This document shows, one piece after another, positions 1 through 7,368 of a stretch of DNA of 64,000 bases. Both the position numbers and the translations under genes were made by a program. How positions within the stretch are numbered: the stretch's first letter is position 1; each line of letters opens with the position of its first letter. The notes beneath the pieces were generated by a model, which saw only the letters and a program-made list of their open reading frames with translations, was not told the origin of the DNA and ran no database searches. Origin of the DNA: Geomonas oryzae (GTDB lineage Bacteria; Desulfobacterota; Desulfuromonadia; Geobacterales; Geobacteraceae); NCBI RefSeq assembly GCF_004117875.1, contig NZ_RAHW01000003.1, forward strand, positions 1-64,000. Reading direction: 5' to 3'.

Positions 1-2
1 CC

Positions 3-113
3 ACGGATCAGGACGGAACATTTTTAATTTACTACTGCCACCATAAGCTCCGGGAGATCCGGATCGGCGATAAAAAAGTGTCACCCATGTCTCCGAACGA
101 CTGTCACCCTTGA
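3..113 (+). pseudogene. C-terminal end of an IS481-like transposase (runs off the left edge)
   Basis: An open frame enters from the left edge and ends at TGA 111-113, giving 36 residues that contain the string FLIYYCHHKLREIRI. That string resembles the beta-strand tail of IS481/IS3-type DDE transposases. The DNA over and just past the stop carries two diverged copies of TGTCACCC-N-TG-N-CTCCG (about 80-96 and 102-118) followed by TATACA at 122-127. This is the layout I expect at the right end of such an element, whose inverted repeats begin TGT and end ACA. Most of the element lies outside the window, so whether it is intact cannot be judged. The family assignment is from memory and moderate. 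Confidence 0.5.
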
Positions 114-602
114 CTCCGGTCTATACACCCTTCGCAAAGGGGGGAACATAACGCCTGCTGCTCTGCTTCGTGGAAACGGTCACCCTGCTTTCCCGGAATT
201 CCCTGATGAACCTTCGCAAAGGGGGGAACGCCTGGGCTCATGCAACACTTCGCGAGCAACTGCACCCTGCCTTCCCGGAATTCCCCGCCTTCCCCGGGAA
301 CGCTCCATTTCGCACCGCCGCCTTAAGGGGACAGGCACCTGGCGGAGCCAGTCCCCCTCCCTCGTGCCCCACCGAAACAGAGAAACTCTGAATCCATTTT
401 TTGTCGGTGCAGTTGACATCTTCACAAGCCGCGTTATTTTTAACCAATCCTAATTATTTTATTCAAATTTTAATCCTCATTACAGCTTCGGCGCCTGCGC
501 CCGCACTTGTCGGTACACGCGCAGTTTGGTCCATAGGCATCCAAATAAGCAGGATTTATTGCGTTTTTTATTCCGGAAGCGCTCGGCGCAGCGAGAGAAG
601 CC
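114..602. repeat. Repeat-rich leader upstream of the eCIS operon
   Basis: This 490-bp stretch has no convincing gene. It holds two copies of CCTTCGCAAAGGGGGGAAC (about 129-147 and 211-229) and two copies of a CACCCTGC-TTCCCGGAATTCCC unit (about 181-203 and 263-285). At 327-356 a dyad has GGGGAC/GTCCCC arms around an inner TGGC-GGA-GCCA hairpin. The part from 420 to 480 is AT-rich and would be the natural place for the eCIS promoter, but I could not pick out a defensible -35/-10 pair. The last bases before 603 (GCGAGAGAAGCC) give only a weak ribosome binding site. Confidence 0.5.
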
Positions 603-1238
603 ATGATATCCCACGCCCTCACCATCATAATGAACGAGCTGAACAAGCATCTTCATGATGTGTACAACATGACCGACGGCGTGAACCTTGGCAACGTTTC
701 CGACATCTTCGCCTCAGGCGGGGGAAGCGGCAGCGTCTCGCGCGACAAGCTCTACATCTCGGCGGTGAACGTGAAGGAGGAGAAGACGCTCAAGAACGTC
801 CCGAACTACGTGCGCAACGAGGCGACGCTCAAGGCAACCTACGAGAACCCTCCGGTATTCCTGAACTTCCTGATCCTGATGACGGCGACGCACAGCGACT
901 ACGTGAACGCCCTTTCGATACTCTCCCGCGTGATCCGGTACTTCCAGTTCAGAAACGTTTTCACTGAAACGAGCGTCGATCCGTCCTCGATCACCACTTC
1001 GAGCGTTCCGATCAACCCGCTCGACCAGTTACAGAGCTTCAAGCTGATCCTCGATATATACTCGCCGACCCTGGAAGAGGTGAACCATCTATGGGGGACG
1101 CTCGGAGGCAAACAGTACCCTTTCGTCCTCTACATCCTGCGTATGCTCGACCTGAAGTTCACCTTCGTGGAAAAGGAAGAGAGCCTGATCCTGGAGATCG
1201 TACGCAACATCCATCACAAACCGGCGGTAACGGTATAA
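603..1238 (+). CDS. DUF4255 family protein, Afp16/Pvc16-like tube terminator of the eCIS
   Basis: This 211-residue protein belongs to the DUF4255 (Pvc16 N-terminal) family. In Afp and PVC particles the corresponding protein caps or terminates the inner tube at the distal end. The start MISHALTIIMNELNKHL matches the usual start of the family, which decides for 603 over the internal ATG at 633. The central part has the expected hydrophobic segment FLNFLILMTATHSDYVNALS, and the C-terminal half has the conserved ILRMLDLKF region. Here the gene stands first in the cluster, just before the sheath, instead of last as in the Serratia afp plasmid cluster. Family membership is well supported; the capping role is inferred from the family. 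Confidence 0.85.
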   Translation: MISHALTIIMNELNKHLHDVYNMTDGVNLGNVSDIFASGGGSGSVSRDKLYISAVNVKEEKTLKNVPNYVRNEATLKATYENPPVFLNFLILMTATHSDYVNALSILSRVIRYFQFRNVFTETSVDPSSITTSSVPINPLDQLQSFKLILDIYSPTLEEVNHLWGTLGGKQYPFVLYILRMLDLKFTFVEKEESLILEIVRNIHHKPAVTV

Positions 1239-1290
1239 GGGCTGGCGCTTCAAGCACAAAGCCTCTCACGCAAAAAAGGAGGAAGCACCC

Positions 1291-2727
1291 ATGGCCACAC
1301 TGTACAAGACACCGGGAGTTTACATCGAAGAGATACCCAAGTTTCCTCCTTCCGTGGCCCCGGTAGAAACCGCGATTCCCGCCTTCATCGGCTACACGGA
1401 AAAGGCGGAAGACGTGACACCGGGGGATCTCACCCTGAAGCCGACGCGCATCTCCTCGCTGGTCGAGTACGAGAAGTACTTCGGCGGACCCCAGAAGGAG
1501 CAGGACATCAACGTCGACGTGCAGGAAACACAGGTAAACGGCGTGACCGTCGACCTTAAGTCGACCGCTGCCGTGGCGGAAAACGCGCGCTCCAAGCACA
1601 TCATGTACTACGCGATGCAGATGTTCTTCGCCAACGGCGGAGGCCCCTGCTACATCGTCTCGGCGGGTGCCTATAAGGCGACTTTCGGCGGCGCGCTGGT
1701 CGAGACCGAGCTGAAGGCGGGGCTTGACACCCTGGCGAAAAAGGACGAACCGACCCTCATCATCTTCCCCGAGGCCCAGAGCCTCTCCATCGCCGACTTC
1801 AAGGCGCTGCACGACGCCGCCCTCGCGCAATGCGCGGACCTCAAAGACCGCTTCGTGATCATGGACCTGCACGGCGACTCCGTCTCGCTCTCCGATCCGG
1901 GGGCGAATCTTTTGAACGCGGTGAACAACTTTCGCTCCAACGGCATCGGCGTGAACAACCTGAAGTACGGCGCGGTGTACGGGCCGAACATCGACACCAT
2001 CCTCGATTTCGCTTACGACGACACCGCGGTGGACGTCACCATCACGACGAACGGAACCGCGGCAGCGCCGGTGAAGCTCGACACCCTCAAGGGGGGTAAC
2101 AACAGGGTCTATGAGCAGGCGAAGGCGGCGATCACCGACATGGCCTGCAGGCTCCCCCCTTCCACGACCATGGCCGGGATTTACGCGGCGGTGGACAACA
2201 GCCGCGGCGTCTGGAAGGCGCCCGCCAACGTGAGCGTGAACTCGGTGATCCAGCCGACCATCGAGTTTTCCAACGTGGAGCAGGACCAGATGAACGTCGA
2301 CCCGGTGGCTGGGAAATCGGTCAACGCGATCCGCGCCTTCACCGGCAAGGGGACCCTGGTCTGGGGGGCGCGCACCCTCGCAGGCAACGACAACGAATGG
2401 CGCTACGTGAACGTGCGCCGGCTCTTCAACTTCGTCGAGGAGTCGGTGAAGCGCGCCACCGAACCGTTCGTTTTCGAGGCGAACGACGCGAACACCTGGG
2501 TCCGCGTCCAGGGGATGGTGGAGAACTTCCTCACCGTGATCTGGCGTCAGGGAGCGCTGCAGGGGGTGAAACCCGAGCACGCCTTCTTCGTGGCGGTGGG
2601 GCTTGGCAAGACCATGACCGCCATCGACATCCTGGAGGGACGCATGATCGTCGAGGTGGGACTTGCCGCCGTGCGCCCCGCCGAATTCATCATCTTCCGG
2701 TTCTCGCACAAAATGGCGGAATCGTAG
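1291..2727 (+). CDS. Contractile tail sheath protein (Afp2/3/4-like)
   Basis: A 478-residue phage-tail-sheath family protein that forms the contractile outer tube. The N-terminal handshake region MATLYKTPGVYIEEIPKFPP and the following GYTEKA are typical. The C-terminal domain has the conserved RRLFNFVEESVKRAT helix, then WVRVQGMVENFLTVIWRQGAL, and it closes with a beta-strand arm ending IIFRFSHKMAES. A strong AAAAAGGAGGAA Shine-Dalgarno precedes the ATG at 1291. Only one sheath gene is present; Afp and PVC carry three. The length fits the short sheath class. It is followed 38 bp later by the tube gene, as expected for components needed in similar high copy. Confidence 0.95.
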   Translation: MATLYKTPGVYIEEIPKFPPSVAPVETAIPAFIGYTEKAEDVTPGDLTLKPTRISSLVEYEKYFGGPQKEQDINVDVQETQVNGVTVDLKSTAAVAENARSKHIMYYAMQMFFANGGGPCYIVSAGAYKATFGGALVETELKAGLDTLAKKDEPTLIIFPEAQSLSIADFKALHDAALAQCADLKDRFVIMDLHGDSVSLSDPGANLLNAVNNFRSNGIGVNNLKYGAVYGPNIDTILDFAYDDTAVDVTITTNGTAAAPVKLDTLKGGNNRVYEQAKAAITDMACRLPPSTTMAGIYAAVDNSRGVWKAPANVSVNSVIQPTIEFSNVEQDQMNVDPVAGKSVNAIRAFTGKGTLVWGARTLAGNDNEWRYVNVRRLFNFVEESVKRATEPFVFEANDANTWVRVQGMVENFLTVIWRQGALQGVKPEHAFFVAVGLGKTMTAIDILEGRMIVEVGLAAVRPAEFIIFRFSHKMAES

Positions 2728-2765
2728 GGGCGGGAACCTAGGAACCGACAATAAAGGAGAAAGAC

Positions 2766-3203
2766 ATGGCGCAAGAATACCCACTACCGCGGTTTCATTT
2801 CCAGGTCGACTGGGGCGGGGCGAAGATCAGCTTCACCGAGGTGACCGGGCTCGTCATGGAGCGGGAAAAGATCGAATACCGCCACAGCGACAGCCGGGAC
2901 TTCAACAAGATCGCCATGCCCGGCCTGGTGAAGAACAACAACCTCACCCTGAAGCGCGGCAAGTTCGAGAAGGACTTCGACTACAACACCTGGCTCGAGG
3001 CGGTGGCCAACGAGCGCGTCGAAGGGCGGCGCGACATCATCATCAGGCTTTTGAACGAGAAGCACGAACCGGTGGCGGCGTGGACCGCGACCCGCTGCTT
3101 CCCGGTCAAGGTCACCGCCCCGGATCTGAAATCGGACGCGAACGAGGCGGCCATAGAGACGCTCGAGGTCGCCCACGAGGGGCTGAAGCTGATGAAGGTC
3201 TAG
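2766..3203 (+). CDS. Inner tube protein 1 (phage tail protein / Hcp-like, Afp1/5 family)
   Basis: This 145-residue protein is of the T4 gp19-like tail-tube family. It builds the rigid inner tube inside the sheath. Family hallmarks seen are the opening PLPRFHFQVDWGG, the GLVMEREKIEYRH segment, the MPGLVKNNNLTLKRG strand and the closing IETLEVAHEGLKLMKV. A consensus AAGGAGA ribosome site lies 7 bases ahead of the ATG. It is the first of two tube paralogs of identical length arranged in tandem. Having more than one tube paralog is normal in eCIS, where one usually forms the shaft and the other contacts the baseplate. Confidence 0.93.
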   Translation: MAQEYPLPRFHFQVDWGGAKISFTEVTGLVMEREKIEYRHSDSRDFNKIAMPGLVKNNNLTLKRGKFEKDFDYNTWLEAVANERVEGRRDIIIRLLNEKHEPVAAWTATRCFPVKVTAPDLKSDANEAAIETLEVAHEGLKLMKV

Positions 3204-3213
3204 GGGTGCCGTC

Positions 3214-3651
3214 ATGGTGGACTACTATCCCCCTTGGGCCTTCTACTTCCGGGTCGAGTTCGGCATCAGCAAGAAGAAGGACGACGTCCGTTTCCAGATG
3301 GTCTCGGGGCTCTCGGTAGAGTACGACACGGAGGAGTACAAGGAGGGGGGCGAAAACCGCTTCACCCACAAGCTCCCGGTGCGCACGAAGTACGCCGACC
3401 TGGTGTTGAAGCGCGGCATGCTGACCGACTCCGAGGTGATCAAGTGGTTCTTGCGGGCCTTCCGGGACCGGCAGTTCGAGCCCACCGACCTGAACGTCAT
3501 CCTGATGAACGAAAAGGGAGAGCCGCTGAAGACGTGGCAGGTATCGCACGCCATACCGAAGAAGTGGCAGGTAAGCGATCTGAACTCCGGCGAGAACGCG
3601 CTGGTGATCGAGACGCTGGAGCTTACCTACCGGTATTTCACGGTGGCCTAA
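3214..3651 (+). CDS. Inner tube protein 2 (tube paralog, likely baseplate-proximal)
   Basis: A second gp19-like tube protein, again 145 residues, starts only 10 bases after the first. It shares the architecture (PPWAFYFRVEFGI start, KLPVRTKYADLVLKRGM strand, terminal ETLELTYRYFTVA) but is clearly diverged, with many more charged residues in the first 50 positions. In Afp/PVC such a variant forms the first ring on the spike, or stands where Afp5 stands. The ribosome site is weak (GGGGTGCC), so translation may be coupled to the upstream gene. A REP-like palindrome begins 11 bases after its stop and separates it from the lower-copy baseplate genes. Confidence 0.9.
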   Translation: MVDYYPPWAFYFRVEFGISKKKDDVRFQMVSGLSVEYDTEEYKEGGENRFTHKLPVRTKYADLVLKRGMLTDSEVIKWFLRAFRDRQFEPTDLNVILMNEKGEPLKTWQVSHAIPKKWQVSDLNSGENALVIETLELTYRYFTVA

Positions 3652-3661
3652 CGGTGCTTTA

Positions 3662-3751
3662 CCCCTCTCCCTCCGGGAGAGGGTGGCCGGAGGCCGGGTG
3701 AGGGAGGTGCCCGAACGCCCTCACCCCAGCCCTCTCCCGGAGGGAGAGGGA
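3662..3751. repeat. REP-like element, inverted pair
   Basis: Two facing copies of the local REP family are seen. The forward copy reads CCCTCTCCCTCCGGGAGAGGG followed by a GGCCGGGTGAGGG tail; the reverse copy begins CCCTCACCCCAGCCCTCTCCC and ends GGAGGGAGAGGG. Each copy folds into a short GC-rich hairpin, and the two can pair with each other into a long stem. It lies between the tube gene and the small DUF5908 gene, inside the eCIS operon. Confidence 0.9.
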
Positions 3752-3798
3752 GTGCCCGGGAAGAGCTTTTAAAAGAGAAAGAAATACCTAAGGACATC

Positions 3799-3954
3799 AT
3801 GCCCATCGAGATCAAGGAACTGCACATACGGGTCGCGCTGACCACCTCGCCTGCCCCGCCTCCCTCTGCCGGAGGCGGCGCGGAGAAAGACGCCATCGTG
3901 AGCGAGTGCATCGAACAGATGCTGCAGATACTGCAAAACAAGGCGGAGCGCTGA
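3799..3954 (+). CDS. DUF5908-like small protein at the Afp6/Pvc6 position
   Basis: A 51-residue ORF (MPIEIKELHIRVAL start, a short Pro/Gly/Ala linker, then an IVSECIEQMLQILQNKAER helix) is too short for routine calling. It is supported by its overlap with the next gene in the sequence TGATG (its stop shares one base with the next ATG). It is also supported by its place between the tube and the LysM protein, where every Afp-type cluster has a small gene. The N-terminal strand IEIKELHIRV is characteristic of DUF5908. The role is unknown; in Afp/PVC the equivalent protein is not a major structural component. A weak CTAAGGAC ribosome site is present. Confidence 0.75.
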   Translation: MPIEIKELHIRVALTTSPAPPPSAGGGAEKDAIVSECIEQMLQILQNKAER

Positions 3955-4661
3955 TGGCGGACAACGGCAAGCTGGAAAAGCTCCTGATCCTGGCCTTCGA
4001 CACCTCGGAGGATGCCGAGCGCGGCACCAAGGCGGAGGCGAAGGAGACCTTCGAGGCGCTCATCAACCCTGAGAGCTACACCCTCGAATACAAGGTGAAG
4101 ACCTCGGATGGCCAGGGCCAGGGAACCAGCGGCGCCCAGGTGAAATACGAGTTCACCCTCCCCGAGGAGCTGACCTTCGAGTTCCTCTTCGACAACACCG
4201 GCATCATCGATGGCAAGCCGAATAAGGAAGGGGTGCAAAAGGACGTCGACCGGCTGCGCAAAATGCTGACCGGCTACCAGGGGAAATCGCACGAGCCGTA
4301 CCACTTGAAGCTGGTCTGGGGAAGCCTCGTCTTCACCGGGCGCGCCACCGAACTTTCCCTTACGCACAAACTCTTCAACCCGGACGGCCAGCCGATACGC
4401 ACGATCGCCAAGGTGAAGTTCAAGAAGAGCATCGAGGAGAAGAAACGTGCGCGCAAGGAGGACAAGTCCTCACCGGACCTGACGCACCGGCGCACGGTAA
4501 AGGGGGGCGACACCCTGCCGCTGCTCTGTTACCGGATCTACGGCGACCCGAGATACTACCTGCAGGTGGCGCAGGTAAACGGACTCGACAACTTCCGCAA
4601 GCTCACGCCCAACACGAGCCTGCTTTTCCCCCCGATAGACAAGAAAGGTGCGCTGCCGTGA
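3954..4661 (+). CDS. LysM-domain tube-baseplate adaptor (Afp7/Pvc7-like)
   Basis: This is a 235-residue protein of the contractile-injection-system tube-adaptor family. It is T4 gp53/gp54-like in role and connects the inner tube to the spike. The N-terminal part holds the FEALINPESYTLEYKV strand typical of these proteins. The last 55 residues form a LysM motif (GGDTLPLLCYRIYGDPRYYL, then VNGLDNFRKLTPNTSLLFPP). A start further upstream at 3906 is possible, but the ATG at 3954 overlaps the preceding stop and removes 16 residues unlike the family. The stop overlaps the next gene's GTG by 4 bases, indicating translational coupling. Confidence 0.88.
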   Translation: MADNGKLEKLLILAFDTSEDAERGTKAEAKETFEALINPESYTLEYKVKTSDGQGQGTSGAQVKYEFTLPEELTFEFLFDNTGIIDGKPNKEGVQKDVDRLRKMLTGYQGKSHEPYHLKLVWGSLVFTGRATELSLTHKLFNPDGQPIRTIAKVKFKKSIEEKKRARKEDKSSPDLTHRRTVKGGDTLPLLCYRIYGDPRYYLQVAQVNGLDNFRKLTPNTSLLFPPIDKKGALP

Positions 4662-6427
4662 GCACGGAGTCGACCATACCCACCCCGGCGACGCCCGACG
4701 TCTGCACCGTGGAACTCCTGATGGACGGAGCAGCGGTGCCCGGGGAATACCACGTGATGTCGGTCGCGGTCCGCAAAGAGGTGAACCGCATCCCGACCGC
4801 GACGCTCCGGATCCGCGACGGCGAGGCAGCCAAGGCGACCTTCAACGCCAGCAACGCGGACCTCTTCCTCCCGGGGAAGAAGATCGAAATCAAGCTGGGT
4901 TACCGCTCGCAGAACGACACAGTCTTCAAAGGGGTGGTGCTCAAGTACGGCATCAGCGTCCGAAAGAGCGGCAGCCTCCTCACCGTCGAGTGCCGGGATG
5001 AGGCGGTGAAAATGAGCCAGGGGCTCAAGAGCCGCTACTTCGTGGAGATGAAAGACAGCGACGTCATCGAGCAGATCATCGACTCTTACAAGCTCGGCAA
5101 AGAGGTCGATGCCACGAAGCCGGACCTCAAGGAGGTCACGCAGTACAACTCGACCGATTGGGATTTCCTGTTGCTGCGTGCCGAGGCGAACGGACTCGTG
5201 GTGATCGCAAGCGACGGCAAGGTGACCGTGACGGCACCCGGCACGAGCGCCGCCCCGGTCCTGACCGTCGGTTTCGGCTCGACGCTTTTGGAACTCGATG
5301 CCGACATCGACGCGCGCAGGCAGAGCAAAGGGATCGTGGCGAAGAGTTGGGACGCATCGGAGCAGAAGGTCCAGGAGGCAGAGGCCAGGGAACCGGCGCC
5401 CTCTTCAAGCGGCAACCTGAAACCTGCCGATCTTGCAGCCGTTTTGGGGAGCGACCCGCACGAGTTGAGACACGGCGGAAGACTGGGGCAACCGGAATTG
5501 CAGGCCTGGGCGGACGGGAGGCTGCGGACCGAGCGCCTGGCGCAGGTGCGGGGGCGTGCGAGGTTTCAGGGCTTCGCCGCCGTCGCCCCCGGCAAGGTCA
5601 TCGAGCTCACCGGCGTAGGTGAGCGATTCCAGGGGAAGGTCTACGTCTCCGGCGTGCGCCACCAGGTGGACAACGGCAACTGGGAAACCGACGTGCAGTT
5701 CGGCCTCAGCCCGGAGACCTTCGCCGAGAGTTTCGAGGTGAGGCCCGTTCCCGCCGCCGGGCTCATACCTGGGGTGACCGGGCTGCAGATGGGGGTGGTG
5801 ACCGTTTTGGAAAAGGACCCGCAGGGAGAGGACCGCATCAAGGTCCGGCTCCCGCTCGTCAGCAAGGCCGATGAGGGGATCTGGGCGCGGCTGGCGACCC
5901 TGGATGCGGGGAAGGAGCGCGGCACCTTTTTCAGGCCCGAGATCGGCGACGAGGTCGTCGTCGGCTTTCTCTGGGACGACCCGCGCCACCCGGTGGTCCT
6001 GGGTATGTGCCACAGCTCGGCGAAGCCCGCGCCCGAACCTGCCAAGGACAAGAACCACCGCAAGGGGTACGTGAGCCGCTCCAAGATGAAGTTCACCTTC
6101 GACGACGAGAAGAAGTCCGTGCAGTTGGAGACCCCCAAGGGGAACCGGCTGACGCTCTCCGAGGATAAAAAGGGCGTGGTGATAGAGGACCAAAACGGGA
6201 ACAAGATCACCATGGACGATCAGGGGGTGCGGATTGAAAGCGCAAAGGATCTCACCCTTAAGGCGGCCAAGAACCTGAAGATCGAGTGCGGCTCCAATCT
6301 GGATTTGAGTGCCCAAGCCGCGCTGAAGGCAGCCGGTACCGCGAGCGCCGAGGTGTCCGGCGCGAGCACGACGATCAAGGGAAGTGCTAAGACCGTGATC
6401 CAGGGGGGGATCGTGCAGATCAACTAG
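4658..6427 (+). CDS. VgrG-like spike / baseplate hub (Afp8/Pvc8-like)
   Basis: A 589-residue fusion of a gp27-like hub and a gp5-like OB-fold spike. The first half (about 1-330) has the hub signatures CTVELLMDGAAVP, GKKIEIKLGYRSQNDTVFKG and QYNSTDWDFLLLRAEANGL. The second half has the OB-fold region KVRLPLVSKADEGIWARLAT, then FRPEIGDEVVVGFLWDDPRH, the classic VgrG motif. The C-terminal 120 residues are a beta-helix-like stretch (LTLSEDKKGVVIEDQNGNKI) that would form the trimeric needle. The start is GTG, overlapping the upstream stop. It binds the PAAR protein encoded just downstream. There is no extra C-terminal effector domain. Confidence 0.92.
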   Translation: MSTESTIPTPATPDVCTVELLMDGAAVPGEYHVMSVAVRKEVNRIPTATLRIRDGEAAKATFNASNADLFLPGKKIEIKLGYRSQNDTVFKGVVLKYGISVRKSGSLLTVECRDEAVKMSQGLKSRYFVEMKDSDVIEQIIDSYKLGKEVDATKPDLKEVTQYNSTDWDFLLLRAEANGLVVIASDGKVTVTAPGTSAAPVLTVGFGSTLLELDADIDARRQSKGIVAKSWDASEQKVQEAEAREPAPSSSGNLKPADLAAVLGSDPHELRHGGRLGQPELQAWADGRLRTERLAQVRGRARFQGFAAVAPGKVIELTGVGERFQGKVYVSGVRHQVDNGNWETDVQFGLSPETFAESFEVRPVPAAGLIPGVTGLQMGVVTVLEKDPQGEDRIKVRLPLVSKADEGIWARLATLDAGKERGTFFRPEIGDEVVVGFLWDDPRHPVVLGMCHSSAKPAPEPAKDKNHRKGYVSRSKMKFTFDDEKKSVQLETPKGNRLTLSEDKKGVVIEDQNGNKITMDDQGVRIESAKDLTLKAAKNLKIECGSNLDLSAQAALKAAGTASAEVSGASTTIKGSAKTVIQGGIVQIN

Positions 6428-6452
6428 AGGCATGGGGGAATCATCGCCTAGT

Positions 6453-6625
6453 CCCCCTCTCCCTCCGGGAGAGGGTGCCCGAAGGGCGGGTGAGGGCGTT
6501 GGCACCATCAAAATCTCGCCTATCGCAGCGCCCTCACCCTAACCCTCTCCCGGAGGGAGAGGGGACATGGACGCTGTAGACGCATGGGGGCAACATGCCT
6601 ACCGCCTCTCCCGGAGGGAGAGGGA
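6453..6625. repeat. REP-like element, inverted pair plus a third partial copy
   Basis: A forward copy (CCCCTCTCCCTCCGGGAGAGGG with a GGGCGGGTGAGGG tail) and a reverse copy (GCCCTCACCCTAACCCTCTCCC to GGAGAGGGG) span 6453-6564. A further partial half, CCTCTCCCGGAGGGAGAGGG, lies at 6605-6624. The element separates the spike gene from the PAAR gene and lies within the eCIS operon. The forward and reverse arms can pair into a long stem. Confidence 0.88.
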
Positions 6626-6646
6626 TGCTACAAAAGGAGCCCCAGC

Positions 6647-6916
6647 ATGCTTCCTGCCGCACGCATCACGGATCTCATCGTCAGCACTGCGACGCAGGGG
6701 GTGCCGACGCCGATCATACCGCCGGGGGCGCCGACCGTGCTCATCGCCGGACTCCCCGCGGCGCGCATGGGGGACTCCTGCGGCGCTGACGCGATCATAA
6801 AGGGCTCGGCTACGGTGTTCATCGGCGGACTACCCGCAGCACGCATGTCGGACTCGACCGCGGGCGGCGGACTCATCCTCCCCCCCTGCGCCCTCACCGT
6901 GCTCATCGGAGGCTAA
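6647..6916 (+). CDS. PAAR-domain spike tip protein
   Basis: An 89-residue PAAR protein forms the sharp tip on the VgrG-like spike. It contains two PAAR half-repeats, GLPAARMGDSCGADAIIKG and GLPAARMSDSTAGGG, and the start MLPAARITDLIV carries a third PAAR-like string. The ATG at 6647 follows AAAAGGAGCC and gives exactly the family length; a longer frame from 6584 would translate REP sequence and is rejected. In phage-type PAAR proteins, metal-binding Cys/His residues sit near the tip; only two Cys are visible here (in DSCGAD and PPCALT), so metal binding is uncertain. The gene ends 2 bases before the gp25 ATG. Confidence 0.92.
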   Translation: MLPAARITDLIVSTATQGVPTPIIPPGAPTVLIAGLPAARMGDSCGADAIIKGSATVFIGGLPAARMSDSTAGGGLILPPCALTVLIGG

Positions 6917-6918
6917 CC

Positions 6919-7362
6919 ATGAACCTCGACTTCCTGGGCCGCGGCTGGTCCTTTCCTCCCGAATTCGACAAGTCACTCCCCGGTGTCGCCATGCTGGAAG
7001 AGGAGGCGGACATCGTCGCGAGCCTGCAGACCTTGCTCAGCACCTCGCAGGGGGAACGGGCCATGCTCCCGCAGTACGGCTGCAACCTGGACGACCTGAT
7101 CTTCGAAAACCTCGACACCGGCACCAAGGCGCTCATGGCGGACAAGATCGAGACGGCGATCCTCTACCACGAACCGCGCATCGAACTGGAGGGGATCAAC
7201 CTGGACGACACGCGCGAACTCGAAGGGGTCGTCCTCATCGAGGTGGTCTACCGGGTCAAGACGACCAACTCGCGCTTCAATTTCGTCTTCCCCTACTACA
7301 GGCTGGAAGGAACCGACCTCGATCTCGGGGTGACGGTGAACCTCCTGCCGGAAAACGACTAG
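6919..7362 (+). CDS. Baseplate wedge protein, gp25 family (Afp9-like)
   Basis: This 147-residue protein is of the gp25/GPW lysozyme-like-fold family, a core wedge component that starts sheath polymerisation. Family features include FDKSLPGVAMLEEEADIVAS, the hallmark LLSTSQGERAMLPQYGCNLD (where ERxMLPxYG is conserved) and the C-terminal FVFPYYRLEG. The Shine-Dalgarno GGAGG lies in the end of the PAAR gene, and the downstream gene starts 6 bases after the stop, so the three are co-translated. The assignment is secure. Confidence 0.93.
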   Translation: MNLDFLGRGWSFPPEFDKSLPGVAMLEEEADIVASLQTLLSTSQGERAMLPQYGCNLDDLIFENLDTGTKALMADKIETAILYHEPRIELEGINLDDTRELEGVVLIEVVYRVKTTNSRFNFVFPYYRLEGTDLDLGVTVNLLPEND

Positions 7363-7368
7363 GTCCAT

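Noticed and set aside
1159-2784. 541-aa open frame on the - strand across the sheath gene
   Set aside because: It is fully antisense to a confidently identified sheath gene, has His/Arg/Val-skewed composition with no family resemblance, and is an artefact of high GC at codon third positions.
3660-3760. CRISPR array or tandem repeat locus
   Set aside because: The repeats are facing palindromic pairs dispersed over the window at irregular distances, not regularly spaced direct repeats with unique spacers, and no cas genes are present.
6584-6646. N-terminal extension of the PAAR protein
   Set aside because: The added residues are encoded by REP sequence and the ATG at 6647 has a good ribosome site and gives the family length.
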